DNA from: Ectobacillus sp042610425 | GTDB lineage: Bacteria; Bacillota; Bacilli; Bacillales; Bacillaceae_G | Direction of reading: 5' to 3' | NCBI RefSeq assembly: GCF_042610425.1 | Contig: NZ_JBGJZM010000001.1 | Location: 806,001 to 870,000, forward strand | Length of the DNA stretch: 64,000 nt | Shown here: one piece after another, positions 9,078 through 17,709 of the stretch | How the letters are laid out: every line of letters starts with the position of its first letter | Position numbering within the stretch: position 1 is the stretch's first letter | The notes under the pieces: model-generated | The model's input: only the letters and a program-made list of their open reading frames with translations | Database searches by the model: none | Told to the model about the DNA's origin: nothing | Translations under genes and position numbers: made by a program

Positions 9078-10013
9078 GTGGGAGATTTAGTAAAGGATAA
9101 GATAGTTGTTGTTATCGGTCCCACAGCAGTGGGAAAAACGAAGCTAAGTATTGATTTAGCAAAAGCTTTGAATGGGGAAATTATTAGCGGAGACTCCATG
9201 CAGATTTATCGTAAAATGAATATTGGAACAGCGAAAGTAACGAAGGAAGAAATGGATGATATTCCTCACTATATGATTGATATTAAAGAACCAGAAGAAC
9301 CATTTTCCGTAGCTGAATTCCAATTACATGTACGTCAACACATCCAAGATATTATAAGTCGAGGAAAGCTTCCCATTATCGTTGGGGGAACAGGGTTATA
9401 CATCCAGTCTGTTTTGTATGATTACCAGTTTACCGCTATTTCAGGTGACGAAGCGTACCGGCAAGAATTAGAACTGTTTTCACAGCGCGCCGGAGCAACA
9501 GCTCTATATGAAAAATTAGTGGAAGTGGATCCTGAACGTGCAGCGCATATTCATCCAAATAATATTCGTCGTGTCATTCGTGCCTTAGAAATTCACCATA
9601 CATCTGGAACGAAAATGAGCGAAGTATTGGAAGAGCAGGAGAATAGAATGGTTTACGACGCCGTCCTTGTCGGTTTAACGATGGAACGAGGTCAATTATA
9701 TGAGCGTATCAATAAGCGAGTTGATCTCATGATGGAGCACGGCTTACTTGAGGAGGTTCGCTCCTTATATGATGCAGGTATACGGGACTGTCAGTCTATA
9801 CAAGCAATAGGGTATAAGGAACTATATCAGTACGTAGATGGTTTGATTTCGCAAGATGAAGCAGTACAAATGCTGAAGACAAATTCACGACGCTATGCGA
9901 AGCGACAGCTAACTTGGTTTCGGAATAAAATGGACGTAGCTTGGTTTGATGTATCAAATGGGACAAAAATGAAAGAAATTTTAAAATATGTAGAAGGAAA
10001 GCTGCTATTTTAG
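9078..10013 (+). CDS. miaA: tRNA dimethylallyltransferase MiaA
   Basis: MiaA transfers dimethylallyl from DMAPP to A37 of tRNAs, making the substrate for MiaB. The protein of about 311 residues has the P-loop GPTAVGKTKLS near the N-terminus, GDSMQIY, GGTGLYIQ and the C-terminal RYAKRQLTWFRN motif. The start is uncertain: GTG codons occur at 9069 and 9078. I prefer 9078 because the first residues (VGDLVKDK) line up with the family start as I remember it and AAAGTGAG sits 8 bases before it. hfq follows after 39 nt, as in other Bacillus. Confidence 0.95.
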   Translation: MGDLVKDKIVVVIGPTAVGKTKLSIDLAKALNGEIISGDSMQIYRKMNIGTAKVTKEEMDDIPHYMIDIKEPEEPFSVAEFQLHVRQHIQDIISRGKLPIIVGGTGLYIQSVLYDYQFTAISGDEAYRQELELFSQRAGATALYEKLVEVDPERAAHIHPNNIRRVIRALEIHHTSGTKMSEVLEEQENRMVYDAVLVGLTMERGQLYERINKRVDLMMEHGLLEEVRSLYDAGIRDCQSIQAIGYKELYQYVDGLISQDEAVQMLKTNSRRYAKRQLTWFRNKMDVAWFDVSNGTKMKEILKYVEGKLLF

Positions 10014-10052
10014 TCGAATTAAAATAAGTAGAGAAAAAGAGGAGGATTCGAT

Positions 10053-10277
10053 ATGAAGCAATCTATCAATATTCAAGATCAATTTTTAAACCAACTCCGT
10101 AAGGATAACACGTATGTTACGTTGTACTTGTTAAATGGTTTCCAACTTCGCGGTCTCGTAAAGGGATTTGATAATTTCACGGTATTATTGGAAACGGATG
10201 GCAAGCAGCAGCTTATATATAAACATGCCATTTCTACATTCGTGCCACAAAAAAATGTTAACATTGAATTAGAATAG
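10053..10277 (+). CDS. hfq: RNA chaperone Hfq
   Basis: Hfq is the hexameric Sm-like RNA-binding protein. The 74-residue product carries the Sm1 region (LYLLNGFQLRGLVKGFDNFT) and the Sm2 signature YKHAIST. GAGGAGG precedes the ATG. It is short, as in Gram-positive bacteria, without the long C-terminal tail of enterobacterial Hfq. It follows miaA in the conserved order and probably shares its transcript. Confidence 0.97.
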   Translation: MKQSINIQDQFLNQLRKDNTYVTLYLLNGFQLRGLVKGFDNFTVLLETDGKQQLIYKHAISTFVPQKNVNIELE

Positions 10278-10380
10278 TACATAATGATTGCGGTATAATC
10301 TTAAATTGATACCAATTACACATAGTATGAAATGGATTGCAAGAAGGTTTGTAATCGCAATGAAAGGGTACATGTAAAGA

Positions 10381-10438
10381 TAAAGAGGAAACGAAAAGGA
10401 AGGCTAGGCTATCCTTTTGTCGTTTCCTCTTTATTTTT
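10381..10438. terminator. Bidirectional terminator between hfq and the recombinase-like gene
   Basis: AAAGAGGAAACGAAAAGGA and TCCTTTTGTCGTTTCCTCTTT form a long stem, followed on the plus strand by ATTTTTTT. The 3' arm overlaps the last codons of the convergent gene at 10409, so it probably serves both directions. Confidence 0.8.
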
Positions 10439-11407
10439 TTCATAAGCAAGGAACCGTTTTAAAGAAAGTTTTGTTTTAAAACCTACTAGCTTCATTATAG
10501 TATCCTCAATTTCCCCTTTTTGGACTAAACGAAGAATATAAGTATTGCGAAAGTGTTGTGCAGATATACCTTTACGAATGCCGGCTCGAGCAACTTCAAG
10601 TCGAATCATTTTTTGAATCGCAATTTCTGTTAATTCCTTCGGCGCGTCTTGTTCGTATACCCATTTATATGTATTTCGATTAAAATCAAAGGCAACAAAC
10701 AAAGGATCTTGCGAATGATATTTTGGACGCACGGCTTCGGGAATTGTTTTGTAGTACCGATATAATATTTGTTTGTCTTCTTTTTCTAATGTAATCGTAC
10801 GAGCCTTACCTGTTACCGGTGGAATGGAAAGCATATTTCTTTCAAAATGGACGTTTTGCATAGAAAGTGATTTAAGTTCTTGCAAGGATAGACCATAATC
10901 AAGCATAAGAGAAATAATGGATTGGTTACGATCTATTAAAAATGGACGCGCAGACAACTGTTTCTCTGAAAGCCCCTCTAAAGATATAATGGTTTTCTTT
11001 AGTTGTTTTTCTTCCTTTTCAGAAATAAAGTCTTCCTTGCGCAGTGCTCGGTCAGGTTGCGTAATCATTTCGATACTTTGTAATGGATTTTCTAAGGATG
11101 GTCGCGATTGTTGTAAGAAATAATAGATTCGATTTAGAACAATGTAGACACGGTGTATTGTTTTATCAGAATAATTTCGATTGGATTGTAATTCAAAAAA
11201 ATAATTTTCGTAGTCTTGAGTGGAAAGGGAAGCCCATATATTGTTAAGAGAGGGATCCTTGTATTTGGTAGCCCAACTAAGAAAGTCCTCGATATCGTAC
11301 ACATAACGCTTAATGGTAGATTGCTTTCGGCCGATACTCGTTAAAAAAGCTGCAAAAGACAGGATTGTTTGTTGCACTTCTTCATTTTGAACTCGTTGTC
11401 TTTGCAT
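10409..11407 (-). CDS. Tyrosine recombinase-fold protein, catalytically degenerate
   Basis: The 332-residue protein has the XerC/phage-integrase layout: N-terminal SAM-like core-binding domain (to about 125) and C-terminal catalytic domain. Several active-site positions are changed. The first Arg is Ser (GLSLQEL, residues 172-178), the HxxR box reads QHFRN (284-288), the later His is Phe (VGF, 308-310) and the position of the Tyr nucleophile is Phe 319. The beta-hairpin Lys (TGKART) and second Arg remain. I infer a DNA-binding protein that cannot recombine. GGGGGTGG precedes the ATG. It is divergent from spoVK and convergent with hfq. There are no att sites or phage genes nearby, so it is not a prophage integrase. 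Confidence 0.8.
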   Translation of the reverse strand: MQRQRVQNEEVQQTILSFAAFLTSIGRKQSTIKRYVYDIEDFLSWATKYKDPSLNNIWASLSTQDYENYFFELQSNRNYSDKTIHRVYIVLNRIYYFLQQSRPSLENPLQSIEMITQPDRALRKEDFISEKEEKQLKKTIISLEGLSEKQLSARPFLIDRNQSIISLMLDYGLSLQELKSLSMQNVHFERNMLSIPPVTGKARTITLEKEDKQILYRYYKTIPEAVRPKYHSQDPLFVAFDFNRNTYKWVYEQDAPKELTEIAIQKMIRLEVARAGIRKGISAQHFRNTYILRLVQKGEIEDTIMKLVGFKTKLSLKRFLAYEKNKEETTKG

Positions 11408-11506
11408 AAATCCACCCCCTACAGTTTAATAAATTATAACAGAAAACGGTAAATAATGATTTGTTTCTTAGTAACATTTAACATATAGACAAGGGGAGGT
11501 TTGTCA

Positions 11507-12457
11507 GTGGAGCAATCCATTCGTAAAAAAAACCGTAATCAAATAAACATTGTATTAAATAGAACGAATGTTACCGTTTCACAGCAACCGACAAGACAAA
11601 CAATAGAAGAGGAAGCTGAAACCAAACATGAGATGCTACAGCAAGTAGAAGAGGAAATGGGAAAGCTTGTTGGAATGGAAAATTTGAAAAAAATCATTAA
11701 AGAAATATATGCATGGATTTATGTAAATAAAAAGCGACAGGAAGCGGGTCTTAAAGCTGAGAAACAAGTGCTGCACATGCTATTTAAAGGAAATCCAGGA
11801 ACAGGGAAGACAACGGTAGCACGTATTATTGGTATGCTGTTATTTAAAATGAACGTTTTATCAAAGGGGCATTTAGTTGAAGCTGAGCGGGCTGATTTAG
11901 TAGGGGAATATATCGGTCATACCGCTCAAAAAACACGGGATTTAATTAAAAAATCGATGGGAGGCATTTTATTTATTGATGAGGCGTACTCACTTGCAAG
12001 GGGTGGAGAAAAAGACTTTGGGAAGGAAGCCATTGATACGCTTGTAAAGCATATGGAGGATAAGCAACATGAATTTGTTCTTATACTAGCTGGCTATTCG
12101 CGTGAAATGAATCATTTTCTTTCGTTAAATCCTGGTTTACAGTCCAGGTTTCCATTTATTATTGAATTTCCAGATTATAATGTGAGTCAATTATTAGAAA
12201 TAGGTAAACGAATGTATGAAGAACGGGAGTATCAGATTTCCAAGGAAGCGGAGTGGAAACTTCGTGACCACTTGAATGCAGTGAAGTATTCAAATGGAGT
12301 CAACTCTTTTAGCAATGGGCGCTATGTACGAAATATTATTGAAAAATCGGTTCGTTCACAGGCCATGCGATTGTTAGCTCAAGATACGTATGACAAATAT
12401 GATTTATTAACTATTTCAAGTGCTGATTTGGATTTTGGAGATGAACCGCACAATTAA
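11507..12457 (+). CDS. spoVK: Stage V sporulation protein K, AAA+ ATPase
   Basis: SpoVK is a CbbX-like AAA+ ATPase needed for spore maturation in the mother cell. The 316-residue protein has Walker A GNPGTGKTT (residues 95-103), Walker B GGILFIDEAYSLA and the sensor/arginine-finger region LQSRFPF, as in the CbxX/CfqX family. I chose GTG at 11507, seven bases after GGGGAGG; the TTG at 11501 is too close. A terminator overlaps its stop codon. In B. subtilis spoVK also precedes hflX and ynbB. Confidence 0.94.
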   Translation: MEQSIRKKNRNQINIVLNRTNVTVSQQPTRQTIEEEAETKHEMLQQVEEEMGKLVGMENLKKIIKEIYAWIYVNKKRQEAGLKAEKQVLHMLFKGNPGTGKTTVARIIGMLLFKMNVLSKGHLVEAERADLVGEYIGHTAQKTRDLIKKSMGGILFIDEAYSLARGGEKDFGKEAIDTLVKHMEDKQHEFVLILAGYSREMNHFLSLNPGLQSRFPFIIEFPDYNVSQLLEIGKRMYEEREYQISKEAEWKLRDHLNAVKYSNGVNSFSNGRYVRNIIEKSVRSQAMRLLAQDTYDKYDLLTISSADLDFGDEPHN

Positions 12458-12477
12458 CTACTTGTGCGGTTTTTTTC
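12445..12477 (+). terminator. Rho-independent terminator overlapping the end of spoVK
   Basis: CCGCACAA pairs with TTGTGCGG, followed by seven T. The 5' arm lies in the last spoVK codons. Confidence 0.85.
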
Positions 12478-12615
12478 TTATGAATTTGTATTTCCAGTTT
12501 TTGCTGCATTTTCAAGCTTTGTTTTTGGATCATGCGTAGCATCAGGAGCCTGTCCCTGTGCATTTACACTACTAGCGATATGACCGCGATTGCGTCCGTT
12601 ATTTCCTTTTGCCAT
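12478..12615 (-). CDS. sspL: Small acid-soluble spore protein, SspL type
   Basis: The 45-residue product (MAKGNNGRNRGHIASSVNAQ at its start) contains the SspL-like pattern N-x-QGQ followed by THDPKTKLENAAK and a terminal SNTK-like GNTNS. SspL is a minor SASP made in the forespore. GGAAGGGGAAGG lies before the ATG, overlapping the end of the preceding 45-codon gene. The two stop/start codons abut, so they form a two-gene unit. Assignment to SspL rests on pattern memory; a different minor SASP is possible. Confidence 0.75.
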   Translation of the reverse strand: MAKGNNGRNRGHIASSVNAQGQAPDATHDPKTKLENAAKTGNTNS

Positions 12616-12753
12616 TTAACCTTCCCCTTCCTCACGTACTTTATTTTTATGGTGTTCTTCCATTTTTTTGCTTTTTGTAGCGGCAGATGTGGGTTTCATT
12701 TCACTTTGTCTAACGGAGCTTTTTTGTTTTCCCATATTTACATGGTTCGTCAT
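12616..12753 (-). CDS. Small basic spore-type protein, 45 aa
   Basis: Encodes MTNHVNMGKQKSSVRQSEMK followed by a lysine-rich half ending KVREEGEG. The ribosome binding site AAAAAGGAGG is near perfect. The gene sits directly upstream of sspL with no gap. Size, composition and context suggest another forespore small protein, but I recognise no family. A CATACTA hexamer typical of sigma-G -10 elements lies just before the ribosome binding site on the minus strand; I could not find a matching -35 at the right distance. Confidence 0.65.
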   Translation of the reverse strand: MTNHVNMGKQKSSVRQSEMKPTSAATKSKKMEEHHKNKVREEGEG

Positions 12754-12891
12754 ACTACCACCTCCTTTTTAGCTAGTATGCCTTTATTTCAAAAATGCTA
12801 GTAAAAACGTTTCCTTTTCCCCTTACTAGAACAAAAGCAGTTCGTCTGTTATTATTAGGAGTAGACTATGTAAAGGAAAGAGTGAACGTAT

Positions 12892-14163
12892 TTGGAGAAA
12901 GAAAAAGCGATTTTAGTCGGCTGCCAATTGCCGAACGAACAAGAGGAACGATTTACATATTCCATGGGTGAACTGGCTTCATTAGCAGCAACTGCAAAAG
13001 CTGATGTACTGCTTACGACGTCGCAAAAACGTCCGAAATTTCATCCTGCTACATATATTGGAAAAGGAAAGTTAGAAGAACTTGTAGCCATTACAGAAGA
13101 ACTAGAGCCGGATTTATTTATTTTCAACAACGAGTTAACACCGAGTCAAATTCGAAATCTATCGAATGAACTTGGAGTTCGCGTCATCGACCGAACGCAA
13201 TTAATTTTAGATATTTTTGCACAGCGAGCGAAATCAAGAGAAGGTAAGCTACAAGTTGAATTAGCACAGCTTAAATATTCTTTGCCGCGGTTAAGTGGAC
13301 AAGGTACTTCTCTATCCAGACTTGGCGGTGGTATTGGTACAAGAGGGCCTGGGGAAACAAAGCTTGAGACAGATCGACGCCACATTCGGGATCGTATTGA
13401 TGAGATGAATCATCAACTTTCAGTCATTGAAGAGCACCGGAAGCGCTATAGAGAGCGTCGAAAACAAAATAGTACGTTTCAGGTTGCCCTCGTTGGATAT
13501 ACAAATGCAGGAAAATCAACGTTATTTAATCGATTAACTGAATCGGATGTATTTGAAGAAGATCTACTTTTTGCTACGTTAGATCCGACTACAAGAAGAA
13601 TGGTATTGCCTTGTGGGTTTACCATTTTACTAAGTGATACAGTTGGATTCATTCAAGATTTGCCAACTTCACTTGTCGCAGCATTTCGATCTACCTTGGA
13701 AGAAGTAAATGAAGCAGACTTCATTTTACACGTTGTAGATTCATCTAACCCTAACTTTGAAGGACATGAGCAAACCGTTCGAAAGCTTTTGGCTGAGCTA
13801 GGCAGTGAACAAATTCCTTCTGTTACGATATATAATAAACAGGATCAGCAGCATCCAGCATTTCTCCCTTTACCAAATGAGGAGAGTATGATCATTAGTG
13901 CTCTTCGCGAAGAAGATGTAGAACGAGTTAAAGTGAAAATTGAGGAAGAAATGAAGCATCTGATGAAACCATACAATGTAACGATTCCTGCTGCCGATGG
14001 GAAAGTATTATCACGTTTCATATCAGAAAGTATTTTAGAGGAAATTACGTTTCACGAGGCAATGCAAACATATGAATGCGAAGGATTTTTATTTGAACAT
14101 TCTCCGCTTATAGGTATTATAAAACGATTTTCAGAACAAAAAGGAGAAGAGTACGATGTTTAA
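12892..14163 (+). CDS. hflX: Ribosome-associated GTPase HflX
   Basis: HflX is a TRAFAC GTPase that binds the 50S subunit and splits stalled or stressed ribosomes. The 423-residue protein has the N-terminal HflX domain with its glycine-rich loop (LSGQGTSLSRLGGGIGTRGP) and a GTPase domain with G1 GYTNAGKST (near residue 202), G3 DTVGFIQDLP and G4 NKQD. TTG is the likely start, after AAAGGAAAG. Its end overlaps the next gene by 8 nt, so translation is coupled. Confidence 0.93.
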   Translation: MEKEKAILVGCQLPNEQEERFTYSMGELASLAATAKADVLLTTSQKRPKFHPATYIGKGKLEELVAITEELEPDLFIFNNELTPSQIRNLSNELGVRVIDRTQLILDIFAQRAKSREGKLQVELAQLKYSLPRLSGQGTSLSRLGGGIGTRGPGETKLETDRRHIRDRIDEMNHQLSVIEEHRKRYRERRKQNSTFQVALVGYTNAGKSTLFNRLTESDVFEEDLLFATLDPTTRRMVLPCGFTILLSDTVGFIQDLPTSLVAAFRSTLEEVNEADFILHVVDSSNPNFEGHEQTVRKLLAELGSEQIPSVTIYNKQDQQHPAFLPLPNEESMIISALREEDVERVKVKIEEEMKHLMKPYNVTIPAADGKVLSRFISESILEEITFHEAMQTYECEGFLFEHSPLIGIIKRFSEQKGEEYDV

Positions 14164-15424
14164 TCGATTGAAAAATGGAGAGAAGTTATATCCGATAGTA
14201 AAAAAGGTAGAAGCCATGATAACAGAGGCCCATCAACATATTGATGAAGTGGCAGAAAGCAATCAATTTCGAGTTTTGGAAAGCTTTCGTGCGTATAAAA
14301 TAAGTGATTCCCATTTTATTCCAACAACTGGATATGGATATGACGATATTGGACGCGATACGTTGGGTGATGTGTATGCGAATGTATTTGGCGGAGAAGC
14401 AGGTCTTGTGCGTCCACAAATTATTTCTGGTACCCATGCAATCTCTACGGCGTTATTTGCTATTCTCCGTCCTGGGGATGAACTGGTATACATAACAGGA
14501 AAACCATATGATACGTTAGAAGAAATTGTTGGTATTCGAGGCAAAGGCATCGGTTCGTTTAAGGAATTTCAAATTGGATACCGTTCTGTTGATTTAACGA
14601 AGGATGGACATGTCGATTTTCCAGCAGTGAGAGAAGCAATTGGACCCAAAACGAAAATGATTGGTATCCAACGCTCAAAGGGATATGCAAATCGGCCATC
14701 TTATACAATCGCAGAAATACAAGAAATGATTCGGTTTGTGAAGCAAATCAACCCTGAAATTGTAGTTTTTGTTGATAATTGTTACGGAGAATTTACGGAA
14801 GAACTTGAACCTTGTCATGTTGGGGCAGACTTAATGGCAGGATCGCTAATAAAGAATCCTGGCGGCGGTATTGTGAAAATGGGTGGCTATATTGTTGGTA
14901 AAAAGGAATATGTTGATGCATGTGGCTATCGTTTAACTTCACCAGGCATTGGTGCAGAAGCAGGTGCATCTTTGTATAGTTTACAGGAAATGTATCAAGG
15001 ATTCTTTCTTGCTCCGCACGTAGTAGCACAAGCACTAAAAGGTGCAATCTTTACGGCGGCTTTGTTAGAAAATCTCGGAATGAATACATATCCGCGTTGG
15101 AATATGAAGCGCACGGATTTAATTCAATCGGTTGAGTTTCAAGATCCGGATCGTATGATTGCGTTTTGCCAAGCGATTCAATATGCGTCACCTATTAATT
15201 CCCAGTTTACCCCTTATCCAAACTATATGCCTGGCTATGAAGATGACGTTATTATGGCTGCAGGAACATTTATACAAGGCGCAAGCATTGAGTTATCCGC
15301 AGACGGCCCGCTTCGACCACCATATGTAGCGTACGTTCAAGGGGGATTAACATACAGTCACGTGAAGATTGCTATCTGCTCAGCGGTAGATACGTTAATT
15401 GAGAAACAGCTACTAACTTTATAA
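14156..15424 (+). CDS. ynbB: PLP-dependent methionine gamma-lyase family protein (YnbB)
   Basis: A 422-residue fold-type I PLP enzyme of the COG4100 group, once labelled aluminium-resistance protein. The PLP-binding lysine is likely in LMAGSLIKNPGGG. An ISGTHAISTALFA region near residue 85 contacts the phosphate. True substrate is unknown; cystathionine beta/gamma-lyase-like chemistry is inferred from the family. The ATG overlaps hflX, and glnR follows after a promoter region. The hflX-ynbB-glnR-glnA order is conserved in B. subtilis. Confidence 0.9.
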   Translation: MFNRLKNGEKLYPIVKKVEAMITEAHQHIDEVAESNQFRVLESFRAYKISDSHFIPTTGYGYDDIGRDTLGDVYANVFGGEAGLVRPQIISGTHAISTALFAILRPGDELVYITGKPYDTLEEIVGIRGKGIGSFKEFQIGYRSVDLTKDGHVDFPAVREAIGPKTKMIGIQRSKGYANRPSYTIAEIQEMIRFVKQINPEIVVFVDNCYGEFTEELEPCHVGADLMAGSLIKNPGGGIVKMGGYIVGKKEYVDACGYRLTSPGIGAEAGASLYSLQEMYQGFFLAPHVVAQALKGAIFTAALLENLGMNTYPRWNMKRTDLIQSVEFQDPDRMIAFCQAIQYASPINSQFTPYPNYMPGYEDDVIMAAGTFIQGASIELSADGPLRPPYVAYVQGGLTYSHVKIAICSAVDTLIEKQLLTL

Positions 15425-15507
15425 AAGGGACGACTCATTTTTCATACAATAAATATATTTTGTACATGTTAAGAAAGAGGGTTTCTCCGTGTCCGAAAGT
15501 GAAAATG

Positions 15508-15557
15508 TGTTATGTTATCTAACATTTATTGACATAACACATACACGGTAATAAAAT
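15508..15557 (+). promoter_or_regulatory. glnRA promoter with GlnR/TnrA box
   Basis: A perfect match to TGTNA-N7-TNACA (TGTTATGTTATCTAACA, 15508-15524) lies just upstream of a sigma-A promoter with -35 TTGACA (15529-15534), a 17-bp spacer and -10 TAAAAT (15552-15557). GlnR bound here would block the operon when nitrogen is plentiful, as known for B. subtilis. A second weaker half-site may overlap the -35 region. Confidence 0.85.
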
Positions 15558-15588
15558 AGAGATATGTTAAGGTGAAGGAGGAACTGAT

Positions 15589-15987
15589 GTGAGCAATGAT
15601 GAGCGCCGCTCTACTCCGCTGTTTCCCATTGGAATCGTTATGAATTTAACGCAGCTTTCGGCACGACAAATTCGTTATTATGAAGAGCACGATTTAATTT
15701 CACCTACTCGTTCAGATGGAAACCGCCGCTTATATTCGTTTAATGATGTAGATAAGCTGTTAGAGATAAAAGATTTATTAGATCAAGGCTTAAATCTAGC
15801 AGGTATTAAACAAGTGCTTACGATGAAAGCTGCAGGGCTTACACCACCGCAGACGCCGCATCCAGTAGATAAAAAAAAGCTTTCTGATGCACAACTGCGT
15901 AAGCTGTTACGAGATGAACTTTACCAAGTGGGACGAAATAACCGAACATCTTTGCGACAAGGAGACATGTCCCGATTTTTCCACTAA
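15589..15987 (+). CDS. glnR: MerR-family nitrogen repressor GlnR
   Basis: GlnR represses glnRA and other genes when feedback-inhibited glutamine synthetase binds it. The 132-residue protein has a MerR-type winged helix (LSARQIRYYEEHDLISPTR) and a C-terminal segment ending in the typical region RQGDMSRFFH. GTG start after AAGGAGG. A GlnR box lies upstream, consistent with autoregulation. It lies 55 bp before glnA. Confidence 0.96.
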   Translation: MSNDERRSTPLFPIGIVMNLTQLSARQIRYYEEHDLISPTRSDGNRRLYSFNDVDKLLEIKDLLDQGLNLAGIKQVLTMKAAGLTPPQTPHPVDKKKLSDAQLRKLLRDELYQVGRNNRTSLRQGDMSRFFH

Positions 15988-16042
15988 ACATGTGTTTCAT
16001 GATTTTCAATATAAGATGTTAGGAATTAGGAGGAATGAAACA

Positions 16043-17377
16043 ATGGCAGAGTATTCAAAAGAAGATATTTTCCGTTTGGCAAAAGAAGAAAATGTAAAGT
16101 ATATTCGTCTGCAATTTACAGATCTTCTAGGGATCATTAAAAATGTTGAAATTCCAGTTAGCCAATTAGAAAAAGCACTTTCTAACAAAATGATGTTTGA
16201 TGGATCTTCCATCGAAGGATTCGTTCGCATCGAAGAATCTGACATGTATTTGTATCCAGATTTAAGTACTTGGGTAATTTTCCCTTGGACATCAGAAAAA
16301 GGAAAAGTTGCAAGATTAATTTGCGATATTTACAATCCTGATGGTACGCCATTTGAAGGAGATCCGCGTAATAATTTGCAACGCATCTTAAGAGAAATGG
16401 AAGCAATGGGATTTACAAGCTTCAATCTAGGACCTGAACCTGAATTTTTCTTATTTAAAGTTGATGAAAAAGGAAATCCTACATTAGAATTAAATGATAA
16501 CGGTGGTTATTTTGATTTAGCTCCTACAGATCTTGGAGAAAATTGTCGCCGTGATATCGTTCTTGAATTAGAAGAAATGGGATTTGAAATTGAAGCATCC
16601 CATCACGAAGTTGCACCAGGTCAACATGAAATTGACTTTAAATATGCAAACGCACTACAAGCATGTGATTACATTCAAACATTTAAACTTGTCGTGAAAA
16701 CAATTGCACGTAAGCACGGCTTACATGCTACCTTCATGCCAAAACCATTATTTGGTGTGAATGGATCTGGTATGCACTGTAACCTATCACTATTCCGTGG
16801 TAACGACAATGCATTTTACGACGAAAAGGGCGATTTAAAGCTTAGTGATGATGCTCGCCACTTTATTGCAGGTGTATTGAAGCATGCTCCTAACTTTACA
16901 GCTGTAACAAATCCAACTGTAAATTCATACAAACGTCTCGTGCCTGGATATGAAGCACCATGCTACGTAGCATGGTCTGCTCGCAACCGTAGTCCGCTCA
17001 TTCGTATTCCTGAATCTCGTGGCTTAAGTACACGTGTAGAAGTACGTAGCGTGGACCCTGCAGCAAATCCTTACCTAGCACTTGCAGTTCTTCTTGCATC
17101 TGGACTTGATGGTATTAAAAACAAGCTTGCAGCTCCTGCACCAGTAGATCGTAACATCTACGTTATGACAAAGGAAGAACGTGAGCAAACAGGAATTATT
17201 GACTTGCCTGCAACCCTTGCACAAGCAATAGACAAGCTTCAATCTGACGAAGTAATGTGTGAAGCGCTTGGTGATCACTTACTTGAACATTTCGTTGAAG
17301 CAAAAGAAATCGAATGGGATATGTTCCGTACGCAAGTTCACCAATGGGAACGCGATCAATATATGAACATCTATTAA
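16043..17377 (+). CDS. glnA: Type I glutamine synthetase GlnA
   Basis: GlnA makes glutamine from glutamate, ammonia and ATP, and in Bacillus also transmits nitrogen status to GlnR and TnrA. The 444-residue protein has DGSSIEGF, the catalytic MPKPLFGVNGSGMHCN region and NPTVNSYKRLVPGYEAP. The sequence starts MAEYSKEDIF; AGGAGG lies ten bases before the ATG. An upstream-extended frame exists but has no start signal. It is cotranscribed with glnR and ended by a strong terminator. Confidence 0.98.
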   Translation: MAEYSKEDIFRLAKEENVKYIRLQFTDLLGIIKNVEIPVSQLEKALSNKMMFDGSSIEGFVRIEESDMYLYPDLSTWVIFPWTSEKGKVARLICDIYNPDGTPFEGDPRNNLQRILREMEAMGFTSFNLGPEPEFFLFKVDEKGNPTLELNDNGGYFDLAPTDLGENCRRDIVLELEEMGFEIEASHHEVAPGQHEIDFKYANALQACDYIQTFKLVVKTIARKHGLHATFMPKPLFGVNGSGMHCNLSLFRGNDNAFYDEKGDLKLSDDARHFIAGVLKHAPNFTAVTNPTVNSYKRLVPGYEAPCYVAWSARNRSPLIRIPESRGLSTRVEVRSVDPAANPYLALAVLLASGLDGIKNKLAAPAPVDRNIYVMTKEEREQTGIIDLPATLAQAIDKLQSDEVMCEALGDHLLEHFVEAKEIEWDMFRTQVHQWERDQYMNIY

Positions 17378-17385
17378 GATGGGAC

Positions 17386-17418
17386 AAGCCCTGGCGCTCT
17401 AAGCGTCAGGGCTTTTTT
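17386..17418 (+). terminator. Rho-independent terminator after glnA
   Basis: AAGCCCTGGCGC pairs with GCGTCAGGGCTT, followed by T. It ends the glnRA operon and marks the left edge of the accessory island. Confidence 0.9.
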
Positions 17419-17709
17419 AATTTGATGGGTTGATCTTGTTTTTAATCATGTGTTTTGTAAACTGAATTGTATAATAAGATTTTGGCTCATACAGTTCACC
17501 CCAATACCGTTAAAGTAAAACGGCAGTTCTTACTTAATCCAAAGGCTATGTTAATTATTAATTTTGATTTTCAATAAAAAAAGGTACACTTTAAAATTGA
17601 ACTGTCACCAAAAGTGTATAAGAACCAAACTTATCTGGCGGTTACAAATCCCCAGGCTTTCGTCCATTTCTGTTAAAAAATCGTCATAGAGCGGAATAGT
17701 CATAAAATA
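17419..17709. other. Non-coding stretch at the island edge
   Basis: Mostly AT-rich sequence without a supported gene. On the minus strand, just after the nuclease stop, a 32-codon frame (MTIPLYDDFLTEMDESLGIC at its start, 17605-17703) is open but has no ribosome binding site; it may be a remnant or chance. Confidence 0.4.

Noticed and set aside
10409..11407. Prophage or integrative element integrase
   Set aside because: No phage genes, tRNA target or att repeats are nearby, and most catalytic residues are missing.
15887..16042. 52-codon N-terminal extension of glnA
   Set aside because: The extension overlaps glnR in another frame; the family start MAEYSKEDIF has its own AGGAGG site at 16028-16033.
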